The notes under the pieces are model-generated. The model saw only the letters and a list, made by a program, of their open reading frames with translations, was not told the origin of the DNA and did not search any database. A program made the translations under genes and the position numbers. Shown piece by piece: positions 1 through 7,247 of a stretch of 18,390 bases of DNA. The DNA is from an uncultured Oxalobacteraceae bacterium (lineage in GTDB: Bacteria; Pseudomonadota; Gammaproteobacteria; Burkholderiales; Burkholderiaceae), in assembly GCA_946479255.1 (NCBI GenBank), contig CAMLFK010000079.1:1-18390 (forward strand). The letters are read 5' to 3'. Numbering within the stretch: position 1 is the first letter of the stretch; every line of letters begins with the position of its first letter.

Positions 1-2356
1 CACCGACGGCGGCGTCTCGTTCAACCCCGCAGCCCAGCTGGCCGCCGGCGGCTCGCCGATCCTGCGCGCCACCCCTGGCGTCGAGGGCGACCTGTGGGCA
101 TGCCTGAATGCGGACGGCCTCTCCCACTCGACCGATTCGGGCGCCACCTTCACCAAGGTGGGCAAGGTCGGCTCCTGCGAGACTTTCGGCCTGGGCAAGG
201 CGGCGCCAGGCGTCAGCCATCCGACCCTGTACATGTGGGGCGTGGTGAGCGCCGCGCGCGGCATGCTGCGCTCGATCGACCAGGGCGCCAGCTGGGTTCG
301 CGTCAACGACGATGCCCATCAATATGGCGGCCCGCAGGTTGGCTGGATCACCGGTGACATGAACACCTACGGCACGGTCTACATGAGCACCGCCGGCCGC
401 GGCATCGCCTACGGCAAGATCGACCCGGCCGGCGACGTCGTGGCGACACCGCAGGTGTATGTACCGCCGCCTAAGGCCGCCGAGTGCAAGTACGTCCTGA
501 CCCCCCATATCTGGTGGGGCGGCGGTGCCGCCGACGTTCAGATCACCAACAACGGAAGCTCGGTCATCAGCGGCTGGACGGTGAACTGGACCTACGACGA
601 CGACACCCAGGTGAATGCTATATTTGGCGCGACGCTCGCGGGCAGGAAGCCGACCTACTCGGCGACGCCCGATGGAAACGGCGACATCGCCCCTGGCCAG
701 ACCGTGTCGTTCCGCGTCCTCTTCGGCCAGTTTGCGGAGAAACCGGGCCCGATTCCGGTCGTGACCGGCGACATCTGCAATACGCCAGATGTTCCGGTTC
801 CGCCTCCTCTTTATCCTAGCTACAACACCAGTCCGATTGCTCCGGATGCGACTGGCATGAGCAGTAACGCTACCCAGTTGGCTGCCAAGATAAAGCTGGG
901 AACCAACATTGGAAATACAATGGAAGCTTATGGTTGCACACCAGCGTCAGAGACGTGCTGGGGCAATCCAGAGGTGTCTGCCGCTTATGTCAAATTGGTC
1001 AAGGACGCCGGTTTCGATGCGATTCGGATCCCCGTATCCTGGGATCAGTATGCCGATCAGAAAACTGGAAAAATCAGTGAGGCCTGGCTCGACCGCGTGA
1101 AGCAAGTGGTCCAGTATGCGGTGGATAACGGACTCTACGCGATCGTTAACATCCATTGGGACGGTGGTTGGTTGGAGAGGAATGTTCACTATGAAAGCAA
1201 AGTCCCTGTCAACGCCAAACAGAAAGCCTACTGGGAGCAAATTGCCACGAAGCTGCGTGACTTTGACGAGCATGTCTTGTTTGCCAGCGCCAACGAGCCC
1301 GATGCGATCTTTCCAGACCAAGTCAGTGTTCTTGACAGCTATCACCAAACATTTGTGAATGCGGTTCGTTCGACGGGTGGTAGAAACGCCCATCGCGTGC
1401 TGGTGGTCCAAGGCCTGAGAACCGACATCGATATGACGTTCAAGGATTGGAATCACATGCCGGCCGACACGGTAGCGGGTCGCCAAATGGCTGAAATTCA
1501 CTACTACCCTGGGGCTTTTTCGAACCACGGAGAAGATAATGAATGGTCGCAGATGCATTGTTACTGGGGTGACGGCTACAAGTCGCCTACTGATACCTAT
1601 CGCAACTCACCGGGCAAGCTTCCACTCATGGAAGAGGCTTATACCGATGCGCAATTTGCCAAAATGAAAACCCAATTTGTGGACAAAGGAATTCCAGTTG
1701 TGCTGGGTGAGTTTGCTGCCATGAAGCGTGGTACGAACACCTGCGCCGACCTGGACCTGCATCTGGCTTCGCGGGAACATTTCTTTAGATATGTCACCAA
1801 GTCGGCGCTTGCGCATGGCGTCTTGCCATTCGCATGGGAAGTCGGCGTTGCTGAAGGCCTGATATTCGACCGTAAAACTCCAGCCGTGGGTGATCCACAA
1901 GTAGTTGATGCCATGTTGGTAGGAGCAGGAAAACTGGTCGGATTGAGCAATCGTCCACATAGCTGGAGCGTGAGTAGTGACGCTACCGATATTAGTTCAA
2001 CTGCGTACATGCAACTTGCTATCAACAAAGAGGGGGCGGCTGCTACTTATAACTTCTCCAATCCAATTAATTGGAGCGGCGCAACCGTGAAAGTGGTCCT
2101 TAATTTTGATCAGGCGTTTGTTTCAGATCGAAATGGTGGGATGGATGGCTTGTTTCAGTTCTTTACTTTCTCCGACGGTTGGACTGCGTCTGAGTGGAAT
2201 TGCTGGACTGGCAATAAGGTCTTGGTTGCAGGTCAGGATACAGAATTCACCTGTTCTGCTTTTGGCATCCAGGATGCGGTGGGCCTAGGTATCCAATTCT
2301 TTGCAAAAGCCGGTTCCGTAACCATTAAACGAGCAAATATTAAATTGGCTCAATAA
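1..2356 (+). CDS. Multimodular secreted glycoside hydrolase, GH74 end + CBM2 + GH5 (5' end outside window)
   Basis: The frame is open from base 2, so the gene starts upstream and its signal peptide is not visible. The first ~150 codons carry Asp-box repeats (TDGGVSFN, STDSGATF, SIDQGASW) typical of the GH74 xyloglucanase seven-bladed propeller. A CBM2-type cellulose-binding module follows (about 482-778, two Cys at its ends, Trp-rich), then a Pro-rich linker. Next is a GH5 barrel (about 887-1935), subfamily 4-like (GTNIGNT, RIPVSW), with acid/base Glu in NEPD at 1295-1297 and nucleophile Glu in LGEFA at 1709-1711. The last ~135 codons look like a beta-sandwich, possibly another binding module, which I cannot assign. 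Inferred role: extracellular endo-attack on xyloglucan or beta-1,4-glucan. Base composition drops sharply at the CBM2/GH5 linker. The stop is followed by a hairpin terminator. Family calls are firm; exact substrate is inferred. Confidence 0.93.
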   Translation, partial: TDGGVSFNPAAQLAAGGSPILRATPGVEGDLWACLNADGLSHSTDSGATFTKVGKVGSCETFGLGKAAPGVSHPTLYMWGVVSAARGMLRSIDQGASWVRVNDDAHQYGGPQVGWITGDMNTYGTVYMSTAGRGIAYGKIDPAGDVVATPQVYVPPPKAAECKYVLTPHIWWGGGAADVQITNNGSSVISGWTVNWTYDDDTQVNAIFGATLAGRKPTYSATPDGNGDIAPGQTVSFRVLFGQFAEKPGPIPVVTGDICNTPDVPVPPPLYPSYNTSPIAPDATGMSSNATQLAAKIKLGTNIGNTMEAYGCTPASETCWGNPEVSAAYVKLVKDAGFDAIRIPVSWDQYADQKTGKISEAWLDRVKQVVQYAVDNGLYAIVNIHWDGGWLERNVHYESKVPVNAKQKAYWEQIATKLRDFDEHVLFASANEPDAIFPDQVSVLDSYHQTFVNAVRSTGGRNAHRVLVVQGLRTDIDMTFKDWNHMPADTVAGRQMAEIHYYPGAFSNHGEDNEWSQMHCYWGDGYKSPTDTYRNSPGKLPLMEEAYTDAQFAKMKTQFVDKGIPVVLGEFAAMKRGTNTCADLDLHLASREHFFRYVTKSALAHGVLPFAWEVGVAEGLIFDRKTPAVGDPQVVDAMLVGAGKLVGLSNRPHSWSVSSDATDISSTAYMQLAINKEGAAATYNFSNPINWSGATVKVVLNFDQAFVSDRNGGMDGLFQFFTFSDGWTASEWNCWTGNKVLVAGQDTEFTCSAFGIQDAVGLGIQFFAKAGSVTIKRANIKLAQ

Positions 2357-2372
2357 AATTTCAGCCTTGAAG

Positions 2373-2401
2373 AGCCGGCTTCCTGGAAGAAGCCGGCTTT
2401 A
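2373..2401 (+). terminator. Hairpin terminator after the glycoside hydrolase
   Basis: A perfect 10-bp stem (AGCCGGCTTC with GAAGCCGGCT, 6-nt loop CTGGAA) lies 17 bases after the stop codon. The following T run is short (TTT), so termination may be incomplete. It separates the hydrolase from the PEP-CTERM-like gene. Confidence 0.7.
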
Positions 2402-2436
2402 AGCGCACTGACAATCTAAGAATCGACGTAACCATC

Positions 2437-3033
2437 ATGAAAAAGACACTTCTCGCACTGATCGCCGGCGCCACCCTGGCGCTGGCAGGCACCGCCCACG
2501 CCGGCGCCATCAATTTCGATGAATTGGCCACCGACGGCGAATTCGCCAGCCTCTCCGACGCTTCTCCCTACTCCAGCCTGAACTGGGGTGATGGCTGGTT
2601 CGCCGGCGACAACAGCATCGGCGGCTACGCCAACGGTGCCCATTCCGGTGCCAATTACGCCGTCAATGGTTTCGGCGACGACGCCATCAGCATCAGCAGC
2701 GCTACCGGCTTCAATTTCGCCGGGGCCTGGTTCGCCACGCCGGAAGGCGCCGCCAAAAAGGCCGGCTGGATCAACATCAGCGCCTACGATGCCCTCAACC
2801 AGCTCATCGGCAGCACCGGCAATGTCGCCATCGGCGACGGCTACGCGTGGGTGGCTGGCGGATTTAGCAATGTGGCCATGCTGACCATCACCCGCGACGC
2901 CGGCTGGTATGTGATGGATGACTTCTCCATCACCACCGCCAGCGGGACCGTGCCGGTGCCGGCCACGCCGCTGGTGCTCGGGATCGGCCTGCTGGCCATG
3001 GTTGCGGCACGGCGCTTGCCGCGGCGCGGCTAG
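2437..3033 (+). CDS. Small secreted protein with PEP-CTERM-like C-terminal anchor
   Basis: 198 aa. The N-terminus is a clear Sec signal peptide (MKK, hydrophobic core, AHA cleavage site near residue 22). The mature part is rich in Gly, Ala, Asp and Ser and has no cysteine. The C-terminus has the tripartite form of exosortase targets: VPVPATP, a ~15-residue hydrophobic helix, then a basic end (ARRLPRRG). The canonical VPEPA Glu is replaced by Val, so recognition by an exosortase is plausible, not certain. From the family, such proteins are exported and processed at the cell surface in exopolysaccharide-producing bacteria. The middle domain is not recognised. No good Shine-Dalgarno sequence precedes the ATG; the signal peptide supports this start. 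A GC-rich hairpin follows the stop. Confidence 0.85.
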   Translation: MKKTLLALIAGATLALAGTAHAGAINFDELATDGEFASLSDASPYSSLNWGDGWFAGDNSIGGYANGAHSGANYAVNGFGDDAISISSATGFNFAGAWFATPEGAAKKAGWINISAYDALNQLIGSTGNVAIGDGYAWVAGGFSNVAMLTITRDAGWYVMDDFSITTASGTVPVPATPLVLGIGLLAMVAARRLPRRG

Positions 3034-3039
3034 GAGTTT

Positions 3040-3061
3040 GCGCGGGCAGCGCCCGCGCTTT
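3040..3061 (+). terminator. GC-rich hairpin between convergent genes
   Basis: GCGCGGGC and GCCCGCGC form an 8-bp stem with a 3-nt loop, directly after the stop of the PEP-CTERM-like gene and before the 3' end of the opposing glycosyltransferase gene. Only TTT follows, so this is a weak intrinsic terminator candidate. Confidence 0.45.
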
Positions 3062-3097
3062 CATCCGTTTGCGGTTTGCAACCTCAGGGGAAGATGG

Positions 3098-3979
3098 CTA
3101 GGTGTCAGGAGCGCCGCCATCCGCTTGGCCGTGCAACAAGCGATACCAGCGCGCCAGCTGTGCCGGCACCACGCGCCGGCGCCTCAATACCCAGGGCAGG
3201 CCGCGTAGCGCCGCCAGTCCCGCCTTCAGAATCGCCATGTCGCGCATTGCCGGGCGCAGCAGGCGCGCACTCTCGCGCAAGGACAGCGCCAGCGGCAGGC
3301 GCATCCACGCCAGCCACAAGGCGTTACGCACCAGCAGGCGGCGGCGGCCCGCCGCATCGCGTGCGCGCGAAGGAAAATGGCACACCGTGGCATCGGCCTC
3401 ATACACGATGCGCCAGCCAGCCGCCAGCAGATCCAGGCTCAGCAGCGCTTCCTCGCCGCCGATGAACAGCCGCGGTTCATAGCCGCCGGCCTGCATGAAG
3501 GCGCGGCGCCGTATCACCGATGCGCCCGCCAGAAAACCCAGTAAAGACGGCCCCGGCAATCCGGCACGCGGCAAGGGACTGGCGGCCATTTGCGCACAGG
3601 TCGGATCCTCCACGCGGCCCGGTCCGACCAGCACGCGCGCGCACACCACGGCCACGCCCTCATGCGCATCGAGCACCGCGCCCGCGCGCTCCAAGGCGCC
3701 CTGTTCCCACCAGGTATCGTCATCGCAGAAGGCGACATAGTCGGTGGTAACAAAAGCGACTCCAGCGTTACGCGCGGCAGCGCCAGCATTCGACGCCAGG
3801 CTCACCAGGCCAACCGAGGGAAAGCACTGCTTAAGCATGGCGCCAGTGCCATCGCGCGATCCGTTGTCGACTACCACGATGGGCGGCGCATCCGGCAAGG
3901 CCAGCATGTGTTCCAGTGTGCGCCGCAGTTCCGGCGCCCGGTTATGGGTCAGCACGACGACACTCAGTGTGCCCGTCAC
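3098..3979 (-). CDS. Family 2 glycosyltransferase
   Basis: 293 aa from a GTG start at 3977-3979. The GTG overlaps the TGA of the upstream PIG-L gene (GTGA), indicating translational coupling. A longer frame exists, but the GT-A fold begins immediately after this GTG (TLSVVVLTHNR), and upstream codons lie inside the deacetylase gene. Visible GT2 features are the nucleotide-binding start, VVVDNGSRDGT (residues 35-45), a DXD-type metal site FCDDDTW (84-90), and a GGEE segment in the acceptor part, where the catalytic base is expected. No transmembrane domain is obvious, so it is probably cytoplasmic or peripheral. Donor and acceptor sugars cannot be read from sequence. The paired deacetylase suggests modification of an N-acetyl sugar in a glycolipid or surface polysaccharide; that is inference. 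Confidence 0.88.
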   Translation of the reverse strand: MTGTLSVVVLTHNRAPELRRTLEHMLALPDAPPIVVVDNGSRDGTGAMLKQCFPSVGLVSLASNAGAAARNAGVAFVTTDYVAFCDDDTWWEQGALERAGAVLDAHEGVAVVCARVLVGPGRVEDPTCAQMAASPLPRAGLPGPSLLGFLAGASVIRRRAFMQAGGYEPRLFIGGEEALLSLDLLAAGWRIVYEADATVCHFPSRARDAAGRRRLLVRNALWLAWMRLPLALSLRESARLLRPAMRDMAILKAGLAALRGLPWVLRRRRVVPAQLARWYRLLHGQADGGAPDT

Positions 3980-4659
3980 GGCGCCGGCTCCAGCCGCCAG
4001 TAGCGCTCCGGCGCTTCGGCGTCGGCATAGCCGCTGCCCACCTTTTCCAAAGCCCGCAACTGGCTGCGGTAGCACGCCGCCGCATCGCGCTTGAGCTGCT
4101 GCACGGCATGGCAATGCAATGCGGCCGGCGTGGCAACGATATCGTCCCGCAACAGCGCGGCCAGCCGACGCTGCAGCAGCCCGGGCACCCGCCGGTACAT
4201 CGCTTCCTCATACATGATCCAGCCACGCGCGCGGCGCTGGCGCCGCAGGCCCAGCACCGCTTCGTGCACCAGTGCATGATCGGAGTGGAACAGGCCGGCC
4301 GGAAAGCATACGCTCGCCGGCGCGAGATCATGGACCAGATCCTCGAAAGAGCGTTCCAGTTCGGCCACGGACACCTCGCCACCATACTGGCGGTCCGGGT
4401 AGTCGAGCCAGCGTGGCCGTGCCGACAGCAGTCGCAAGGCAGCCAGATCCTCGGCACGCCGGACCGTCATGGCTTCTTGCGCGCTGCCGAAGCCGGCCGC
4501 CATATCCCATGGCGTGATGCGGTGCGGATCGTCCGGCATCCCGGCAAATACCGTCACCACCCAGGTGCCGGGATGGCGCGCGACCACGCTGGCGCAGGAC
4601 AGCACCGCGTCATCCAGATGCGGCGAAATGACCAGCAGCGGCCCCGTCAGATCATCCAT
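3976..4659 (-). CDS. PIG-L (LmbE-like) family zinc deacetylase
   Basis: 227 aa. It has the PIG-L zinc site: SPHLDDAVLS (His14, Asp16, Asp17) near the N-terminus and HSDHALVH (residues 125-132) supplying the second histidine motif. Family members remove acetyl groups from N-acetylglucosamine-type units of glycolipids, mycothiol precursors or antibiotics; the substrate here is unknown. The start is supported by a purine-rich GGGGG site about 5 bases upstream of the ATG. The gene ends in a 4-base overlap with the glycosyltransferase gene, so the two are very likely made together as a small operon. The strong hairpin downstream of the sensor kinase separates this pair from the kinase gene. Confidence 0.9.
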   Translation of the reverse strand: MDDLTGPLLVISPHLDDAVLSCASVVARHPGTWVVTVFAGMPDDPHRITPWDMAAGFGSAQEAMTVRRAEDLAALRLLSARPRWLDYPDRQYGGEVSVAELERSFEDLVHDLAPASVCFPAGLFHSDHALVHEAVLGLRRQRRARGWIMYEEAMYRRVPGLLQRRLAALLRDDIVATPAALHCHAVQQLKRDAAACYRSQLRALEKVGSGYADAEAPERYWRLEPAP

Positions 4660-4727
4660 TCACGCCCCCATTTCGAACCCGGTAGCGGTTGGAGCGCAAT
4701 CTGCGTGTTTAGTTGTGGTAGCCAGAG

Positions 4728-4751
4728 AAAAAAGGGCGCCAAGGCGCCCTT
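4728..4751 (-). terminator. Rho-independent terminator of the sensor kinase gene
   Basis: Read on the minus strand, GGCGCC-rich self-complementary sequence (GGGCGCCTTGGCGCCC) is followed by six Ts. It lies about 55 bases after the kinase stop codon and is a classic intrinsic terminator. Confidence 0.85.
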
Positions 4752-4803
4752 CATCTCCCGCGACAAGCGGTCCTCTACTTACGCCGTGCCGGGGGCGGCA
4801 AAA

Positions 4804-7092
4804 TCATGAGGTGGATGCCTCATGCAGGGCATCATGCGCGGCCAGCGCCGCAGCGCGCTCCTGTGCCAGGCGATTGACCAGCGCGAGCAAAATGCTGGTG
4901 TCGATCGGCTTGACGAAGTACTCATCGAAACCCGATGCCAGCGCCTTTTCCCTGTCTTCCTGGCGGCCGTAACCGCTGATCGCCACCAGCGTTGCCGGTG
5001 CCGTTTCCGGCGCCTTGCGCAGGCGCATGGCCAGTTCGTTGCCGTCGAAGTCAGGCAGGCCGATATCCAGCAAGCACAGCTGCGGCACCAGCGCGCGCGC
5101 CATGACCAGCCCCTCGGCGGCGCCATGCGCCACCACCACTTCATGGCCGGCCGCTTCCAGATACATCGACATCATCTGCGCGGCATCGTCGTTGTCGTCC
5201 ACCACCAGGCAACGCAGGCGCGCGCTGGCGGTGTCGCCGCCGGCAGTGCGTTCCGGCAGGCCGGGACCGTCCGCGCGCACGCATGGCAGCTCGACGGTAA
5301 ACTCACTGCCCTGCCCCGGTCCCGCGCTGGTGGCGTGCACGGTGCCGCCGTGCAGCTGAACCAGCGTTTTGACCAGCGCCAGTCCCAGGCCCAGTCCGCC
5401 CTGTGAGCGATCGGAGGTGCGTTCGCCCTGGGTAAACAGGTCGAACACCCGGGCGATCAATTCCGGCTTCATGCCGATGCCGTCGTCGGCCACGCGCAGC
5501 AGCAGCCGTTCACCCTGCGCGGCCAGCGCCACCTGGATGTGGCCATGGTCGGGGGTGTACTTGGCGGCATTATTGAGCAGGTTGGCCACCACCTGCACCA
5601 GCCGCTTGTGGTCGCCTTCGACGTGCAAGGCCTGCAGCGGCAGCTCGACCGACAATTGCTGCTGCTTGCTCGACACCAGCGGGCCGGCCTGCTCGACGGC
5701 GTCGTGCACGATGCGGCCGAATTCCAGCGTTTCCTTTTTCAGCTCAACCAGTCCGCGGGTCACGCGCGATACATCCAGCAAGTCGTCGATCAGGCGCGTC
5801 ATGTGCGTGGCCTGGCGCACGATGATATTGGCGGTGCGCGCCACCACCGGATCCTGGTTGTGCATCTGCTTGAGGATGTGCGCGCCGGCGCTGATCGGCG
5901 CGAGCGGGTTGCGCAGCTCATGCGCCAGCATCGCCAGGAATTCGTCCTTGCGCTTGTCGGCCGCCAGCAGCAGCGCCTCGGCCGCGTCGCGCTCGCTCTC
6001 CTTCTTTTCCAGCACCGCCGCCATCTCGTCGAGCGAGCGCGCCAGTTCGCTGATTTCCTCGTCGCCGTAGCGCATGCCGGTGCGCGTGCCCAAGGTGCCC
6101 GAAGCAATCCGGTTGGCTGTTGCCGCCAAGGTGCGCACGCGCCGGGCAATCATGGCGTCGCCGCCGAACCAGGCCGCCAGCAAGGCAAACATCAAGGTCG
6201 CGCACAGGCCGATGGCGGCCATCATCTGGTCCTCCTGGGCGCGCGCCACGATGTATTCCTGCGGCACCCCGATCATCACCGTGTAGTCCGACAAGAGCGG
6301 CCCGCCGACCCGCGCGAAGGCATAGATGCGCTCGACTCCGTCGCTGTCCACCAGCGAGGCCGGGCGCGGGCGCGACGCGCCAATCTGCCACAGCTCGAAC
6401 GGGATGCGCTTGCCCAGCCAGGATGCGGCATCCGGCCGGCGCGAAATGACCGTGCCTTCGGCATCGGCGGTCCACAGGATCGAGCCGGCCGGCAACTGGA
6501 TGTCGGCGACGAATTTATCCAGTTCGGACAAGTCGATGGCCGCGAACAGGACCGCCACCACCGTGGTGCCCTGGGTGACCGGATAAGTCAGGTTGATGGT
6601 GTGCTTTTGCGCGACCCTGCCAAACACATAACTGCCCGCAATGAAGCGCCGCTCAGCCACGGCGCGCTTGAAGTGCGGGCGATCGGCGAGGTTGACCGCC
6701 TTGGCCATGGGAATGGCGCTGCAGCTGACGTTGCCGTCCATCTCGATGACGCCGAAATTGACGAAATCCGAGTTCTTGGACAGGATATCGGTCATCAACT
6801 GTCCGCAGCCGGCCCGGTCGCGCAACACCGTCGGCACGCTCGACAGGTCGCGCAGGATCTGCATGGCGCCGTCGATCGACTTGGCCTCGTTGGCCGCGGC
6901 CAGGTTGGCCAGGCGCTGCAGGTTTTCGCGCGCCGCATCGATCGCGTGGGAGCGCTCGCGCATCCCGGATGCGACCGTCATTGCCACCATCGGTGCCATC
7001 GCCAGCGCGACCAAAAGCAACAGCCGCGCACGCAGGCTGTTGAGTTGAAACACGGCTTTCCTGGACACCCGGTCAGGGTCGGCAACGGGCAT
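4804..7092 (-). CDS. Membrane hybrid sensor histidine kinase/response regulator with dCACHE-like sensor
   Basis: 762 aa. Domains in order: short cytoplasmic N-terminus, TM1 (about 22-42), a ~245-residue periplasmic region resembling dCACHE_1 sensors (RPHFKRAV and later YAFARVGG-type segments), TM2 (about 291-309), HAMP (about 312-365), a linker coiled coil, HisKA with AHELRNPLAPI (phospho-acceptor His391), HATPase_c with N box (NLLNNAAKYT, 504-513), G1 (DDGIG, 536-540) and G2 (GGLGLGL, 565-571), then a receiver with acidic pair Asp632/633, phospho-acceptor Asp676 and Lys728. All catalytic residues are present. The ligand is unknown; dCACHE sensors bind small molecules such as amino or organic acids. 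No DNA-binding regulator is adjacent, so its output partner is elsewhere. An AAAGG site precedes the ATG. Confidence 0.95.
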   Translation of the reverse strand: MPVADPDRVSRKAVFQLNSLRARLLLLVALAMAPMVAMTVASGMRERSHAIDAARENLQRLANLAAANEAKSIDGAMQILRDLSSVPTVLRDRAGCGQLMTDILSKNSDFVNFGVIEMDGNVSCSAIPMAKAVNLADRPHFKRAVAERRFIAGSYVFGRVAQKHTINLTYPVTQGTTVVAVLFAAIDLSELDKFVADIQLPAGSILWTADAEGTVISRRPDAASWLGKRIPFELWQIGASRPRPASLVDSDGVERIYAFARVGGPLLSDYTVMIGVPQEYIVARAQEDQMMAAIGLCATLMFALLAAWFGGDAMIARRVRTLAATANRIASGTLGTRTGMRYGDEEISELARSLDEMAAVLEKKESERDAAEALLLAADKRKDEFLAMLAHELRNPLAPISAGAHILKQMHNQDPVVARTANIIVRQATHMTRLIDDLLDVSRVTRGLVELKKETLEFGRIVHDAVEQAGPLVSSKQQQLSVELPLQALHVEGDHKRLVQVVANLLNNAAKYTPDHGHIQVALAAQGERLLLRVADDGIGMKPELIARVFDLFTQGERTSDRSQGGLGLGLALVKTLVQLHGGTVHATSAGPGQGSEFTVELPCVRADGPGLPERTAGGDTASARLRCLVVDDNDDAAQMMSMYLEAAGHEVVVAHGAAEGLVMARALVPQLCLLDIGLPDFDGNELAMRLRKAPETAPATLVAISGYGRQEDREKALASGFDEYFVKPIDTSILLALVNRLAQERAAALAAHDALHEASTS

Positions 7093-7193
7093 GGACCGGC
7101 ACCTTTCACTATAACAGAGGCGCTATATTACGATAGGCACAGCCTGGCTGGCGCGGCCATCGGCTGAACCCGGCCGTACAGTTGCGCATATGA

Positions 7194-7220
7194 AACAGAA
7201 CGGCGCGATACCGCCCTGTT
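7194..7220 (-). terminator. Weak hairpin downstream of the aminotransferase gene
   Basis: AACAG and CTGTT arms enclose a shorter GGCG/CGCC pairing between the aminotransferase stop and the kinase start. There is no T run worth the name, so it could be a weak terminator or chance. Confidence 0.3.
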
Positions 7221-7247
7221 ATTCGACGGAAAATGACAAATCGCTTG

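Noticed and set aside
3980..4114. Longer N-terminus for the glycosyltransferase starting near 4114.
   Set aside because: These 45 codons lie entirely inside the deacetylase gene, have no GT-like content, and the GTG at 3977-3979 directly begins the fold with a stop/start overlap.
7108..7113. TATAGT as the -10 box of the sensor kinase promoter.
   Set aside because: The transcript would start within about 10 bases of the start codon and exclude the AAAGG ribosome site, and no -35 is visible.
5539..7167. Long open frame on the plus strand opposite the sensor kinase.
   Set aside because: It is antisense to an unambiguous kinase; the translation is rich in His, Gln, Arg and Gly, as expected from the GC-rich complement, and has no recognisable domain.
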